Shown: positions 24,749 to 34,169, numbered from the stretch's first letter. The stretch: 64,000 bases of DNA from Flagellatimonas centrodinii (GCF_016918765.2 NZ_CP092104.1:1054001-1118000); one strand, 5' to 3'. The notes: a model not told the origin generated them from the letters alone. Made by a program: numbers and translations.

Positions 24749-27360
24749 GTGCCGGCGGGTACGGCTTCAGCTTCAGCGGCCGCCGGTTCCGCGGCTTCCG
24801 GCGCTGCGGTGGGGGCAGGGGTGGGTGTCGGTGCCGGGGTCGAACGTCTGCTGCCACCAAACAGGCCGCGCAGGGCTTCGCCGGCATCGGGGCCAAGCTT
24901 CTCCTGCAGTTTTTCCTGCAGCTGGTCTTTCACCCGGTCCTTTTCTTCCTCGATCTTCTCGCGGGCGCCGTCCAGCGCTTTCTGCTGCAACGCCTCCTTG
25001 ATATCCAGCCGCACCTTGGGCGCGAACAGGCTGCCGGTGAGCTGGATCGGGATGGTGAGACCCTTGAGGTTGTCCAGCGCCTTGCCATCCTGACCGGTGG
25101 AGGTTTCCACCACAGTCGGCTTGGCGAGGAAGTTGATGGTTTCCTTGGCCAAGTCGATCTCGCCGCCACCGGTCAGCCGGAACAGCGGGCTGGCAGCGTT
25201 GAGGCTGTCAGTCTTGAGCACGCCGTTGACGATGCGGGCGGCCGCACCGAAGGTGGCGAAGTCGGTTTCTTCCGAGGTGTTGGCCGCCGCCCGCGCCGCC
25301 ACCATGTCGCCGGCCAGCATGGCTTCGCCGCGGCGCAACACCTGCGCCAGATTGAAGCCCTTGACCGCGCCATTTCGCACTTCGAACGACAACTGTCCGT
25401 TGAGCGCCTGCCGCAGCGCACCGACCGTGCCGCCGGCACTGGTCAGGTCGATGCTGAGTTTGCCGAGGCCGGACACGTAGTCTTCCCCCAGCAGGTCCTT
25501 GAGGAACGGCGCGGCCTTGAGCGCGTCGAGCTCGGTCTTCAGCGCGTAGGTCGGCGTCTTGCCCGGGGAGTAGCGGTTGTCGAGGTTGATGGTGCCGCCA
25601 TAAAGCTTGGCGCTGATCTGTTGGCGCTTGGGTTGGCCGGCCGGCCCGCTGAGGGTGACGCGGGCATCGCTGAGGGTCAGCCCGCTGACCTTCAACTCGC
25701 CGATACGCAAGGTGCCGTCGGCATTGAGGTTGTCGAGCGCCTGGGTGGGCAATTCGATGTCGTTGATCGAACCCTGGTCACCGGCAGGCTTGTCTTCCTT
25801 GTGCGCACTTTCGCTGGCGGGGGGCAGATAGCGGTCGACATCGATGGCATCGACGTTGAGGTCGAAGGCGACCGATTGACTGGCGATATCGCGAACCGTC
25901 ACGTTGCCACTCGCGGTGGTGTCATCCAGACGCAGTTTCACGTCCTTGAGGGCGATGCGTTTCGCCGTGCCGTCGAAGGCGGCCGACAGCTGGGCGTTCG
26001 ACAGCACCTCGCCGTCGGCGGTGGCGTAGGCGATGCCCAATTGGTCCATCACCTGGCGCGGCGAGAAACTGCCGATATCGAGGGTGCCGCTCACCTGCGG
26101 GGTATCGCCGTCGAGTTGGCGAGCGGTCATGCCGCCACGCAGGCCGACGCCGAGACTGGTCAGCACCAGGTCTTTCACCGAGGCGGTGCCGTCGGCACCG
26201 TTGTAGCCCAGTGCCGCTTTCAGCGACAGCTCGGCCGGCCGTGACAACGGGCCGCCCGCGGCTTCCCCGGTCAGCGTCAGATCATTCCACTGCAGGGCCA
26301 TCGGTTCCAGCGACAAGGTCGGGTTGCCGATCAGCGTGGCCGAGGCCTTCAGGCCCATGGGGTTGGGGGTCTCGCTGCCGCCGGTCTGGGCTGCCAGCGA
26401 CAGATTCTTGACCGCAACCTGGCCGCTCTTGAGATTGGCGTCGACATCCCCGTTGAGGGTCACTGCAGCACCCAGCGGCTGGCCATCCATCAGGGTGTTG
26501 CCGCTGCCGGTGACGGCCAGCTTGAGGCCGCTCGCGGTGAACACCTGATCGGTCAGCCGCGCCACCAGATCGCCGTCCAGCGTGATCACGGCGGCGACAT
26601 CGCTGCCGTCCACCACTTGCTTGCCATCGGCCGTGACCTTGAGCTTGAGGCCTTCCAGCGCGATGCGGTCGAAAGCGTCATCCGGCACCACGCGGGTCGA
26701 CAGGGCAATGGCGGCGGTCAGCGCCGGCTCGCCGAGGATGAGGTCGAGCGAGGTCTCGACGTCCATCGGCGCGCCCGGGGCCAGCGCCCCGGTTTCCAGC
26801 TGCAGGTTCTCGATCAGCACCGACAGCGGGGCCTGGGCATCCTCGTAGCGCAGCGTCGCGTTGTCGATGCTGACACCGGCGATGTCCAGTTGCTGCAGGT
26901 CGAAACCGCCTTCACCGGGCTCGGCCTCGGGTTCTGGCGCGGCATCCGGGTCGGCCGGTTTGGCCAGGTCATCCCAGTTGTTGCTGCCGTCCTTGCGTTT
27001 CTCCAGGTTGAGCACCAGCCCGCTGAGGGTCACCGTGCTCACTTCCAGCCGCTGGTCGAACAGCAGCGGCAGCAGCCGCGCGCCGACATCCGCCGTTCCC
27101 ACCCGGGCGAACGGTTGATCGCCAAAGCCGGCGGCATTGCCGAGTTCAGCGTCGTTGACCCGCAGCTTGATCCAGGGAAACACCTTGAGCTCGATCTCGC
27201 CGAGCGTGAAGCTACGGCCGGTGTTCTTCTCCACCGCCTCGGCGATGGTGTCGCGGTAGTCGTTGGGGTCGATCAGCATCGGCAGGGCAATGGCGGCGCC
27301 CACCAGCAGCACCAGCAGCAGGCCCAGCACGGACAACGCGATCTTGAGTTTCTTTGCCAT
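24745..27360 (-). CDS. AsmA-family envelope protein
   Basis: 871 residues from the ATG at 27360. One N-terminal membrane helix (ALSVLGLLLVLLVGAAIALPML) is followed by the AsmA motif LIDPNDYRDTIAEAVEKNTGR and a long series of beta-rich repeats, then the conserved AsmA C-terminal block (DLTSAGGTVGALRQALNGQLSFEVRNGAVKGFNLAQVLR, quoted here only as the region near residue 620-660). The tail is a charged coil then a low-complexity Pro/Ala/Thr stretch. AsmA-like proteins bridge the periplasm and help lipid traffic and outer-membrane assembly. Upstream of mutY by a four-base overlap, as in many gammaproteobacteria. Confidence 0.93.
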   Translation of the reverse strand: MAKKLKIALSVLGLLLVLLVGAAIALPMLIDPNDYRDTIAEAVEKNTGRSFTLGEIELKVFPWIKLRVNDAELGNAAGFGDQPFARVGTADVGARLLPLLFDQRLEVSTVTLSGLVLNLEKRKDGSNNWDDLAKPADPDAAPEPEAEPGEGGFDLQQLDIAGVSIDNATLRYEDAQAPLSVLIENLQLETGALAPGAPMDVETSLDLILGEPALTAAIALSTRVVPDDAFDRIALEGLKLKVTADGKQVVDGSDVAAVITLDGDLVARLTDQVFTASGLKLAVTGSGNTLMDGQPLGAAVTLNGDVDANLKSGQVAVKNLSLAAQTGGSETPNPMGLKASATLIGNPTLSLEPMALQWNDLTLTGEAAGGPLSRPAELSLKAALGYNGADGTASVKDLVLTSLGVGLRGGMTARQLDGDTPQVSGTLDIGSFSPRQVMDQLGIAYATADGEVLSNAQLSAAFDGTAKRIALKDVKLRLDDTTASGNVTVRDIASQSVAFDLNVDAIDVDRYLPPASESAHKEDKPAGDQGSINDIELPTQALDNLNADGTLRIGELKVSGLTLSDARVTLSGPAGQPKRQQISAKLYGGTINLDNRYSPGKTPTYALKTELDALKAAPFLKDLLGEDYVSGLGKLSIDLTSAGGTVGALRQALNGQLSFEVRNGAVKGFNLAQVLRRGEAMLAGDMVAARAAANTSEETDFATFGAAARIVNGVLKTDSLNAASPLFRLTGGGEIDLAKETINFLAKPTVVETSTGQDGKALDNLKGLTIPIQLTGSLFAPKVRLDIKEALQQKALDGAREKIEEEKDRVKDQLQEKLQEKLGPDAGEALRGLFGGSRRSTPAPTPTPAPTAAPEAAEPAAAEAEAVPAGT

Positions 27361-27523
27361 GGGGAAAAGCCTTGTAAGCGAGGGCACGCGGCAGGCGCGC
27401 CACAGAGGACAGGCGCAGTCTAGTAAATTCATCCTTAACTGGGGCTTTACCGCCGCCGGACGTTGCAGATATGTGACGATGCGCCCTCACGGACGTGACG
27501 CCCACAGTCACGGAGGAGCTCCC

Positions 27524-29380
27524 ATGTATCTGAAAACCCCCCACGGCGCACTGCGCGCCTGCCTGCTGCTGGTCAGCGCCACCCTCACCGCCTGTGGCAG
27601 CGATGCCCTGTCGCCCGGGGCGGGTACCGGCGCTCCGCCCAGCGTGCCAGTAACGGAAAGCCGCGCCGGCACCCAGGAGCATGTGGTGCTGGCGTCGCCG
27701 GTGGACGGCGTGGACATCTCCTTCGAGGTGTTCGAACCGGATCAGCTGGTGGCCGGCCAGACCTACCCGTTGGTGCTGCAGGGCCATGGCTATGGCGGCG
27801 CCCGCCAGACCGAGCGCAGCGGCTTTATCGCTCGCCTCACCGAGGCCGGCTACTACGTGATCTCGATCGACCAGCGCGGCTTCGGCGAGTCCGGTGGCGC
27901 GGTGCGGGTGATGGGCCCGGATACCGAGGGCCAGGACCTGATCGCCATCCTCGACTGGGCCGAAACCCTGCCCGGCCTGCGCCGCCGCGGCGACGGCGCC
28001 ATGCTGGTGGGCAGCTTTGGTGGCTCCTACGGCGGCATGTACCAGCTGTTGCTGGCCGGTGCCGACCCGCAGCAGCGCCTGCGCGTGCTGGCGCCCGACA
28101 TCACCCCGCATGACCTAGTGTATGCCCTCAACCCGAACGATGTGATCAAGTCCGGCTGGGTGCTGGTGCTGGCCGCCGGCGGTGAGGCCAGCGGCGTGAC
28201 CTCGCTGCTGGGCGCACTGGGTGGCGTCGCTGCGGGTGACGTTGCCGGCCTGCTCAACGCGGTTTCGCCGACCCTCACCAACCAGGACCCGGCCATTGTC
28301 GAAACCCTGCTGCAGGGGGCGCTGACCAATGTCTTTCCGGAGCCGGGCCGCAACTATTTCACGTATCACAGCGTTGGCTACTTCTGCGATGGCATTGCGG
28401 CCGGCCCGCAGGATTTCCTGCTGGCCCAACCCGACCCGCTGAACGTGCCGCCACGGCCCTACGCACCCATCGACGTGCTGCTCACCCAGGGCTTCCGCGA
28501 CACCCTGTTCAACTTCAACGACGGCGTCGGCAACTACGAGTGTCTGAAGGCCGCCGGCGGCGACGTCCGTCTGCTCACCCACCAGACCGGCCATCTGCTG
28601 CCGGTGGCGCTGCCCGAGGGGGCGCAATCGGCGCTGGACCCGTTCTATGCCGCGCTGACGCTGCCCGGCTTTCAGGACGGCGGCGGCTCGCGGACCTGCG
28701 GCGGGATCAATCTGGACGACGCCCAGTTCGCCTGGTTCGAGGAAAAGCTCCAGGGCAAGGCCGGCGCCGTCGATGCCGCCCTGCCGATTGGCGACGATGT
28801 CTGCCTGAGCCTGGCCGAAGGCGACGCCATCAGCGTCGATACGGTGAAACGCGGCGGCGATCCCTTCGACATCGACAGCAGCACGCCGCAGTTCAACAGC
28901 GTGCTGGGCGTGGTGGGAAGCCTGCTCGGCAGCAGCATTCGTGAGCTGCTGTTGGCGGATCAACCGCTGATGCTCGTGCCCGAGCAGGGCGCCGTCCTCG
29001 CGGGGGTGCCGATTGTCGAGATCACGCTGGCACCAGTCGGCGGCCTCGGTCTGGAGGAGTGTCCGACGCCGCTGGCCCTCGGCGCCTGTGACCCCATCCT
29101 CTTCCTCGGGCTGGGCCAGCGCCTGGCGGGGGAGCAGCGCTGGGACCTCATCGACGACCAGCTCACCCCGGTGCGGGGTTTCGGCACCCAGACCCTGGAC
29201 ATGACCGGCATTGCCGAGCGGCTGACCCCGGGCGCCGAGCTGGGCCTGCTGATGTACGGCTTCCATGCCCAATATCCGGTCACCTGGTCGCGTGACCTGG
29301 TGTTGCCGGCAATGACGGTCAGTGGGCAGGTGCAGTTGCCGTTGCTGAGTAGCAGTGAGATTGTCGGCGACGGGGTCTGA
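27524..29380 (+). CDS. Lipoprotein alpha/beta hydrolase (CocE/X-Pro peptidase-like)
   Basis: 618 residues. GGAGGAGCTCCC precedes the ATG at 27524. The signal peptide ends in the lipobox LTACGS, so it is a membrane-anchored lipoprotein. The hydrolase core shows GHGYGG, ISIDQRGFGESGG, the nucleophile elbow GSFGGSYGG (Ser in GxSxxG), a candidate Asp in VLLTQGFRDTLFN and His in HQTGHLL. The C-terminal 180 residues resemble the beta-sandwich that follows the catalytic domain in CocE-type esterases. Substrate unknown; ester or peptide hydrolysis outside the inner membrane is expected. A cluster of repeats follows the stop. Confidence 0.82.
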   Translation: MYLKTPHGALRACLLLVSATLTACGSDALSPGAGTGAPPSVPVTESRAGTQEHVVLASPVDGVDISFEVFEPDQLVAGQTYPLVLQGHGYGGARQTERSGFIARLTEAGYYVISIDQRGFGESGGAVRVMGPDTEGQDLIAILDWAETLPGLRRRGDGAMLVGSFGGSYGGMYQLLLAGADPQQRLRVLAPDITPHDLVYALNPNDVIKSGWVLVLAAGGEASGVTSLLGALGGVAAGDVAGLLNAVSPTLTNQDPAIVETLLQGALTNVFPEPGRNYFTYHSVGYFCDGIAAGPQDFLLAQPDPLNVPPRPYAPIDVLLTQGFRDTLFNFNDGVGNYECLKAAGGDVRLLTHQTGHLLPVALPEGAQSALDPFYAALTLPGFQDGGGSRTCGGINLDDAQFAWFEEKLQGKAGAVDAALPIGDDVCLSLAEGDAISVDTVKRGGDPFDIDSSTPQFNSVLGVVGSLLGSSIRELLLADQPLMLVPEQGAVLAGVPIVEITLAPVGGLGLEECPTPLALGACDPILFLGLGQRLAGEQRWDLIDDQLTPVRGFGTQTLDMTGIAERLTPGAELGLLMYGFHAQYPVTWSRDLVLPAMTVSGQVQLPLLSSSEIVGDGV

Positions 29381-29385
29381 GGCGT

Positions 29386-29640
29386 TGTCATTGCGAGCCT
29401 GCGCAGCAGGCGTCGCAATCTGGTGACGATGGCCGTGCCGACCGGACGAGATCGCCACGGGGCTGTGCCCCTCGCGATGACAGCCCTTTGCTTGTCATTG
29501 CGAGCCTGCGCAGCAGGCGTGGCAATCTTGCTGGAGCGGCAGTACCTTTCGGTGACGAGATCGCCGCGGGGCTGCGCCCCTCGCGATGACAGCCCATTTC
29601 CCTGTCATTGCGAGCCTGCGTAGCAGGCGTGGCAATCTTG
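29386..29640. repeat. Array of about 2.5 intergenic REP-like units
   Basis: Units begin TGTCATTGCGAGCC at 29386, 29493 and 29603 (107 and 110 bp apart) and end CTCGCGATGACA, so each has inverted-repeat ends. The third unit is incomplete and runs into the element at 29641. Half units recur at 52966-53045. Confidence 0.85.
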
Positions 29641-29750
29641 TCAGGTCGGCACGACCTTCAGGCGGACGCGCGGCGCGGCGATTCGGGACCGTCGCTGGAC
29701 ACGATGTCCAGCGTCGAGCGATCCAGGACGGACTTGAGCGGGTCCCGAAT
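29641..29750. repeat. Second dispersed repeat element with nested hairpins
   Basis: An outer stem ATTCGGGACC (29681-29690) pairs with GGTCCCGAAT (29741-29750); inside it GTCGCTGGAC pairs imperfectly with GTCCAGCGTC. The left half recurs almost unchanged at 53055-53125, in the same order after the REP half unit, so the two elements move or persist as a composite. Confidence 0.75.
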
Positions 29751-29907
29751 GGCCGTGCCGCGTGGCCGCCGGCACTAGGGCGATCCGAGTGCTGCTCGCC
29801 AAATAACTGTTGTATCGCTCATACGTCTTGGGTTGTGCCGCTAATGCACGGTGGCGCTGGCCATCCTGGCGACACGTCATCTTGCTAATCCACTCCGGCC
29901 CGGACTT

Positions 29908-30011
29908 CCATGTCCGGTCGTTCACCCCACCCGCGAGCAGTGCTCGCAAAAACGGTGGGGTTCACCCATGTCGGGTCGTTCGCCCAGCAGCGAGCAGTGC
30001 TCGCTGCTGGG
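29908..30011. repeat. Two tandem hairpin units downstream of thiS
   Basis: Two units about 57 bp apart share CCATGTCSGGTCGTTC and the palindrome GCGAGCAGTGCTCGC (29933-29947 and 29990-30004). The second lies in a 29-bp near-perfect palindrome (29983-30011); the first is enclosed by CCCCACC and GGTGGGG. They end 2 bp from the thiS stop and may act as terminator or message-end structure for it. The 157 bp between 29751 and 29907 hold nothing recognisable. Confidence 0.7.
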
Positions 30012-30012
30012 C

Positions 30013-30213
30013 TCACCCCCCTCCAACCGCCTGGATCACCTCGACCCGGTCGCCGTCCTGCAGTTGACGCTCGGACCAGCGCGAGCGCGGCACGATCTCG
30101 CCGTTGATCTCCACCGCCAGCCGGCGGCCGGGCGGGGCGAGGTCGGCCAGCAGCGTCGGCAGGGCTGTCGCTTCGGCCAATTTTCGCGGTTCCCCGTTCA
30201 ACACGATCTGCAT
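30013..30213 (-). CDS. thiS: Sulfur carrier protein ThiS
   Basis: 66 residues with a ubiquitin-like fold (MQIVLNGEPRKL, then LAVEINGEIVPRSRW, LQDGDRVEVIQAVGGG). The C-terminal Gly-Gly is adenylated and thiocarboxylated to donate sulfur for the thiamin thiazole ring. It is oriented away from thiG, with a tRNA gene between them, whereas thiS and thiG are often adjacent and co-directional. Confidence 0.93.
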   Translation of the reverse strand: MQIVLNGEPRKLAEATALPTLLADLAPPGRRLAVEINGEIVPRSRWSERQLQDGDRVEVIQAVGGG

Positions 30214-30233
30214 TACACTCTCCGGTCACGCAC

Positions 30234-30307
30234 GCGGGTGTAGTTCAATGGTAGAACTTCAGCTTCCCAAGCTGATAGCGTGGGTTCGATTCCCATCACC
30301 CGCTCCA
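30234..30307 (+). tRNA. tRNA-Gly (CCC)
   Basis: Cloverleaf GCGGGTG...CACCCGC with anticodon stem-loop CAGCTTCCCAAGCTG, loop TTCCCAA, anticodon CCC, T loop GGTTCGATTCC and encoded CCA. 74 bases. Confidence 0.96.
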
Positions 30308-30359
30308 GTTTCCTGTTCACGGTCGCCGTCGCGGCCGTTTTTCCGCGCTGAACCCGGCC

Positions 30360-31145
30360 ATGACTGAAACAACGCCCCTGATGATTGCGGGCCGTGCGTA
30401 TGGCTCGCGCCTGCTGGTCGGCACCGGCAAATACCGCGACCTCGACCAGACCCGTACCGCCATTGTCGCCAGCGGCGCCGAGATCGTCACGGTTGCGATC
30501 CGCCGCACCAACATCGGACAGAACCCCGATGAGCCCAATCTGCTCGACGTGATTCCGCCCGACCAGTTCACGCTGCTGCCCAACACCGCGGGCTGCTATA
30601 CCGCGGCCGATGCCGTGCGCACCTGCCAGCTCGCGCGGGAGCTGCTCGACGGCCACACCCTGGTCAAGCTGGAAGTGCTGGGCGACCCGAAAACCCTCTA
30701 CCCCGACATGCCCGCCACCCTGGCCGCGGCCGAAACGCTGGTAAAGGACGGCTTCCAGGTCATGGTGTACTGCACCGACGACCCGATTGCCTGCAAACGG
30801 CTGGAGGAACTCGGCTGTGTCGCGGTGATGCCGCTGGCGGCGCCGATCGGCTCCGGCCTCGGCATCCAGAACCGCTACAACATTCTCACCATCGTCGAGA
30901 ATGCCGGCGTACCGATCATTGTCGATGCCGGCGTCGGCACCGCCAGCGACGCTGCCATTGCCATGGAACTCGGTTGCGATGGGGTGCTGATGAATACCGC
31001 CATCGCCGAAGCGCGCGACCCGGTGCTGATGGCCAGTGCCATGCGCAAGGGCATCGAGGCGGGCCGTGAGGCCTTTCTGGCCGGCCGCATGCCGCGACGC
31101 CGCTATGCCTCGGCGTCGTCACCGCTCGAAGGCCTCAGCGGATGA
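30360..31145 (+). CDS. thiG: Thiazole synthase ThiG
   Basis: 261 residues. ThiG joins 1-deoxy-D-xylulose 5-phosphate, dehydroglycine and ThiS-thiocarboxylate sulfur into the thiamin thiazole. The Schiff-base Lys is in LVKLEVLGD; other family motifs are VGTGKYRD near the N-terminus, [13 protein letters not shown] and the phosphate-binding [21 protein letters not shown]. It overlaps trmB by four bases, a common gammaproteobacterial arrangement. No TPP riboswitch is visible between the tRNA and the start. Confidence 0.97.
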   Translation: MTETTPLMIAGRAYGSRLLVGTGKYRDLDQTRTAIVASGAEIVTVAIRRTNIGQNPDEPNLLDVIPPDQFTLLPNTAGCYTAADAVRTCQLARELLDGHTLVKLEVLGDPKTLYPDMPATLAAAETLVKDGFQVMVYCTDDPIACKRLEELGCVAVMPLAAPIGSGLGIQNRYNILTIVENAGVPIIVDAGVGTASDAAIAMELGCDGVLMNTAIAEARDPVLMASAMRKGIEAGREAFLAGRMPRRRYASASSPLEGLSG

Positions 31146-31828
31146 CGGTGGCCGGCACGGCGATGCGCCCGATCCGCTCGTTCGTGCGGCGCGAGGGGCG
31201 CATGACGGTCGGCCAGCAACAGGCACTGGAGACCCTGCTGCCGGCCTGCGGTCTGGACCCGCGCACGCCGCTGGACCCGCAGGCGGTGTTCGGCCGCACC
31301 GCTCCGCTTACCTTCGAGATCGGCTTCGGGGTTGGCGACTACCTGCTGGCGCGGTTGCTGGCGGAGCCCGAGCGTGACTTCATCGGTGCCGAGGTCCACC
31401 GCCCCGGAGTCGGCCATCTGCTGTCGCGGGCCCATGCCGGCGGGGCCACCAATCTGCGGGTCTACACCGATGATGCGGTGGACGTGCTGCGCCACTGCGT
31501 CGCCGCCGGCGCGCTCGACGAGTTGGTGATCCAGTTCCCCGATCCCTGGCACAAGAAGCGCCACAACAAGCGTCGGCTGGTGCAAGCGCCGTTTGCCGCC
31601 CTGGCGGTACAACGGCTGGCACCGGGCGGGCGCCTGCTGCTGGCCACCGACTGGGCCGAGTACGCCGAACAGATGGTGCAGGTGCTCAACGCCACCGCGG
31701 GCCTGCGCAACCTGAGCGATGACGGCACCTATGTGCCGCGCCCGGCCAACCGCGCCCTGACGCGCTTCGAAAAGCGCGGTGAACGCCTCGGGCACGCCGT
31801 GTTCGACCTCGCTTACGTGCGCGACTGA
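31142..31828 (+). CDS. trmB: tRNA (guanine-N7-)-methyltransferase TrmB
   Basis: 228 residues. The SAM-binding motif is [16 protein letters not shown] and the substrate motif [17 protein letters not shown] is diagnostic. It methylates G46 in the variable loop of tRNAs. ATGA overlap with thiG; a later ATG at 31202 (MTVGQQQ) is a possible shorter start but the [11 protein letters not shown] segment before it is family-typical. Confidence 0.96.
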   Translation: MTVAGTAMRPIRSFVRREGRMTVGQQQALETLLPACGLDPRTPLDPQAVFGRTAPLTFEIGFGVGDYLLARLLAEPERDFIGAEVHRPGVGHLLSRAHAGGATNLRVYTDDAVDVLRHCVAAGALDELVIQFPDPWHKKRHNKRRLVQAPFAALAVQRLAPGGRLLLATDWAEYAEQMVQVLNATAGLRNLSDDGTYVPRPANRALTRFEKRGERLGHAVFDLAYVRD

Positions 31829-31835
31829 ACCCCTC

Positions 31836-32717
31836 ATGTCCGCCCGTCACCCCATCATCGGCATCACCGGCGCCAGCGGCGCCGGCACCAGCACGGCGAT
31901 GAAGGTGCTGCAGCAGATCGCCGACACCCTCGGCCTGAAACCGGCCATCATCGAGGGTGACGCCTTCCACGCCTACGACCGCGAGCAGCTGCGGGACGCG
32001 CTGGAGCGGGCCCGCATCCGCGGCGAGAACTTCTCGCTGTTCGGCCCGCAGGGCAACTTGCTGGAGCGGCTCGACACCTGTCTGGAATCCTATGGCAGTG
32101 CCGGCAGCGGCAAGATCCGACGCTATCTGCACACCGACGCCGAGGGTGAAGCCGCCGGTCAACCCCCGGGCACGTTTACGCCTTGGGAACCGCTGCCCTC
32201 CGATACCGATCTGCTGTTCTACGAAGGCCTGCACGGCGGTTATGTCGGTGACGACGTCAACATCGCGCGCCACATGGACCTGCTGATCGGGGTGACCCCG
32301 GTGATCAATCTGGAGTGGATCCAGAAGATCCGCCGCGATACCGACGAGCGGGGACACCGGCCGGAAGACGTGATGGCCACCATCCTCCGCCGCATGCCGG
32401 ACTACGTCACCCACATCACGCCGCAGTTCTCGCGCACCGACATCAACTTCCAGCGGGTGCCGCTGGTGGACACCTCCAACCCGTTCATGGTGCGCGACAT
32501 CCCCGCGCCCGAGGAAAGCCTGGTGGTGGCGCACTTCAACCCGCAGGGACGGTTCAAACCCGACGTGCTGTCACTGCAGGCCGGGCTGCCCGGCGCCTTC
32601 CTGTCGCAGCCGCAGACCCTGGTGATTCCCGGCGCGCTGATCGGCGAGGCGATGACCCGTATCCTCAAGCCGGTGGTGGAGGCCCTGATCGCCCGCCGCC
32701 AAGACCCAGGAGCCTGA
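31836..32717 (+). CDS. prk: Phosphoribulokinase
   Basis: 293 residues of the bacterial class I type. The P-loop is GITGASGAGTST, followed by EGDAFHAYDR and, centrally, LLFYEGLHGGYVGDDVNIARHMDLLIGVTPVINLEWIQKI (region near residues 125-165), all family hallmarks. It phosphorylates ribulose 5-phosphate to the 1,5-bisphosphate. No RuBisCO gene is in the window; a PRK of this type without RuBisCO is known in several heterotrophic gammaproteobacteria, where its role is unclear. It starts 7 bp after trmB and is followed 2 bp later by an aldo/keto reductase. Confidence 0.92.
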   Translation: MSARHPIIGITGASGAGTSTAMKVLQQIADTLGLKPAIIEGDAFHAYDREQLRDALERARIRGENFSLFGPQGNLLERLDTCLESYGSAGSGKIRRYLHTDAEGEAAGQPPGTFTPWEPLPSDTDLLFYEGLHGGYVGDDVNIARHMDLLIGVTPVINLEWIQKIRRDTDERGHRPEDVMATILRRMPDYVTHITPQFSRTDINFQRVPLVDTSNPFMVRDIPAPEESLVVAHFNPQGRFKPDVLSLQAGLPGAFLSQPQTLVIPGALIGEAMTRILKPVVEALIARRQDPGA

Positions 32718-32719
32718 CG

Positions 32720-33751
32720 ATGGACACCCGCCCGCTCGGCGACACCGACCTGCGCATCAGCCTGATCACCCTCGGCACCATGACCTGGGGCGAGCAGAAC
32801 ACCGAAGCTGACGCCCACGCGCAGATGGACCGGGCCGTGGCGGCCGGGGTGAACCTGTTCGACGCGGCCGAGATGTACCCGGTGCCACCGCGTGCCGAAA
32901 CCTACGGCCTGACCGAGACCTACATCGGCACCTGGCTGAAGAAACACGGACGCCCGGATGGCCTGATGATCGCCAGCAAGGTGATCGGCCCCGGCGCCTT
33001 CCCCTACATTCGCGGCGGCCCGCTGCTGAAGCGCGATCATGTCATCGCCGCCTGCGATGCCAGCCTGAAGCGGCTGCAGACCGACGTCATCGATCTCTAT
33101 CAGATCCACTGGCCGGAACGCGGCACCAACTACTTCGGCAAGCTGGGCTACGTGCCGGACGAACGCGGCAGCACGCCCATCGAGGAAACGCTGCGGGCGC
33201 TGGCGGAGCTGCAGCAGGCCGGCAAGATTCGCCACGTCGGCATCTCCAACGAGACCCCCTGGGGGTTGTCGGAATACCTTCGTCTGGCGCGGGATGCCGG
33301 GCTGCCGCGGGTGGTCAGCGTGCAGAATCCGTATTCCCTGCTCAACCGCAGCTTCGAGGTCGGGCTGGCCGAGTTCGCCCACCGCGAGCAGGTCGGCCTG
33401 CTGGCCTATTCGCCGCTCGCCTTCGGCATGCTCAGTGGCAAGTATCTCGGCGACACTTGGCCCGCCGATGGGCGGCTGACCCTGTTCAAGCGCTTTGGCC
33501 GCTACAACGGCGAACAGGGGATCGCCGCCACCCGCGCCTACGTGGCGTTGGCGCAGGAACACGGGCTGGACCCGGCGCAGATGGCGCTGGCCTTCGTCAA
33601 TGCGCAACCGTTCGTCACCAGCAACATCATCGGGGCGACCACCCTGGCGCAACTCGAGTCCAATCTCGGTTCCGCCGATATCCGCTTGAATGTGGACGTA
33701 TTGAAGGCCATCGAGGCCCTCCACCAGCGCTACACCATCCCCTGCCCCTGA
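32720..33751 (+). CDS. Aldo/keto reductase, Tas-like
   Basis: 343 residues, NADPH-dependent TIM barrel. The catalytic tetrad is visible as Asp and Tyr in NLFDAAEMYPV, Lys in MIASKVIGPG and His in DLYQIHWPER. The overall pattern (LGDTDLRISLITLGTMTWGEQNT, then NPYSLLNRSFEVGLAE) matches the E. coli Tas/YeaE-like subgroup. It reduces aldehydes or ketones; the physiological substrate is unknown. It follows prk closely and is likely on the thiG-trmB-prk message. Confidence 0.93.
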   Translation: MDTRPLGDTDLRISLITLGTMTWGEQNTEADAHAQMDRAVAAGVNLFDAAEMYPVPPRAETYGLTETYIGTWLKKHGRPDGLMIASKVIGPGAFPYIRGGPLLKRDHVIAACDASLKRLQTDVIDLYQIHWPERGTNYFGKLGYVPDERGSTPIEETLRALAELQQAGKIRHVGISNETPWGLSEYLRLARDAGLPRVVSVQNPYSLLNRSFEVGLAEFAHREQVGLLAYSPLAFGMLSGKYLGDTWPADGRLTLFKRFGRYNGEQGIAATRAYVALAQEHGLDPAQMALAFVNAQPFVTSNIIGATTLAQLESNLGSADIRLNVDVLKAIEALHQRYTIPCP

Positions 33752-33866
33752 GTGGGGGCCGCCCCCACCGCTTGTCGCCAGGGTCAACCGAAGGCGGTTG
33801 AAAGCCCCTCACAACCGGCGTAGAACCGATGGTGTGATTCCATTGTGATCACCGGAGGGTTGGCAC

Positions 33867-34169
33867 ATGGCGGAATGGCTGAGTGAGGTCTCCGTGGGGC
33901 GCTGGTACCGCACCGACGGGGAACCGTTCGAGATCGTCGGCATCGATCTTCACGGCGAGATCGTGCTGGTGCAGCACTACGACGGTACGCTGGAGGATTT
34001 CGACTTCGACAGCTGGCTGGGCCTCGCCGCCCGGCCCTGCGCCCCGCCCGAGGACCTGGCCGGCGCCTACGACACGGCACGCGACGACTTCGGTCTGGAA
34101 GACGAGCTTGGCGGCGGCGGCGATCAGTGGCGAGACCCCCTCGACAAGCTCGATCAGCTGGGCCTCTGA
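33867..34169 (+). CDS. Small acidic conserved hypothetical protein
   Basis: 100 residues. GGAGGGTTGGCAC precedes the ATG. The N-terminus (WLSEVSVGRWYRTDGEPFEIVGIDLHGEIVLVQHYDGTLEDFDFDSW) looks like a small beta-barrel or SH3-like unit, and the C-terminal 45 residues are acidic and probably flexible. It resembles short uncharacterised proteins found in gammaproteobacteria (possibly DUF6763). The 3' end overlaps the convergent permease gene by 16 bp. Confidence 0.75.
   Translation: MAEWLSEVSVGRWYRTDGEPFEIVGIDLHGEIVLVQHYDGTLEDFDFDSWLGLAARPCAPPEDLAGAYDTARDDFGLEDELGGGGDQWRDPLDKLDQLGL

Noticed and set aside
29386..29640. Possible CRISPR array
   Set aside because: Repeat units are about 107 bp with inverted ends and similar interiors, with no short repeats and unique spacers of constant size. 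It is a REP-type array.
30308..30359. TPP riboswitch before thiG
   Set aside because: Only 52 bp lie between the tRNA and the ATG, with no THI-box CTGAGA or ACC-rich pattern.
33752..33772. GTGGGGGC/GCCCCCAC palindrome after the aldo/keto reductase as a terminator
   Set aside because: The arms have a one-base loop and no T run follows.
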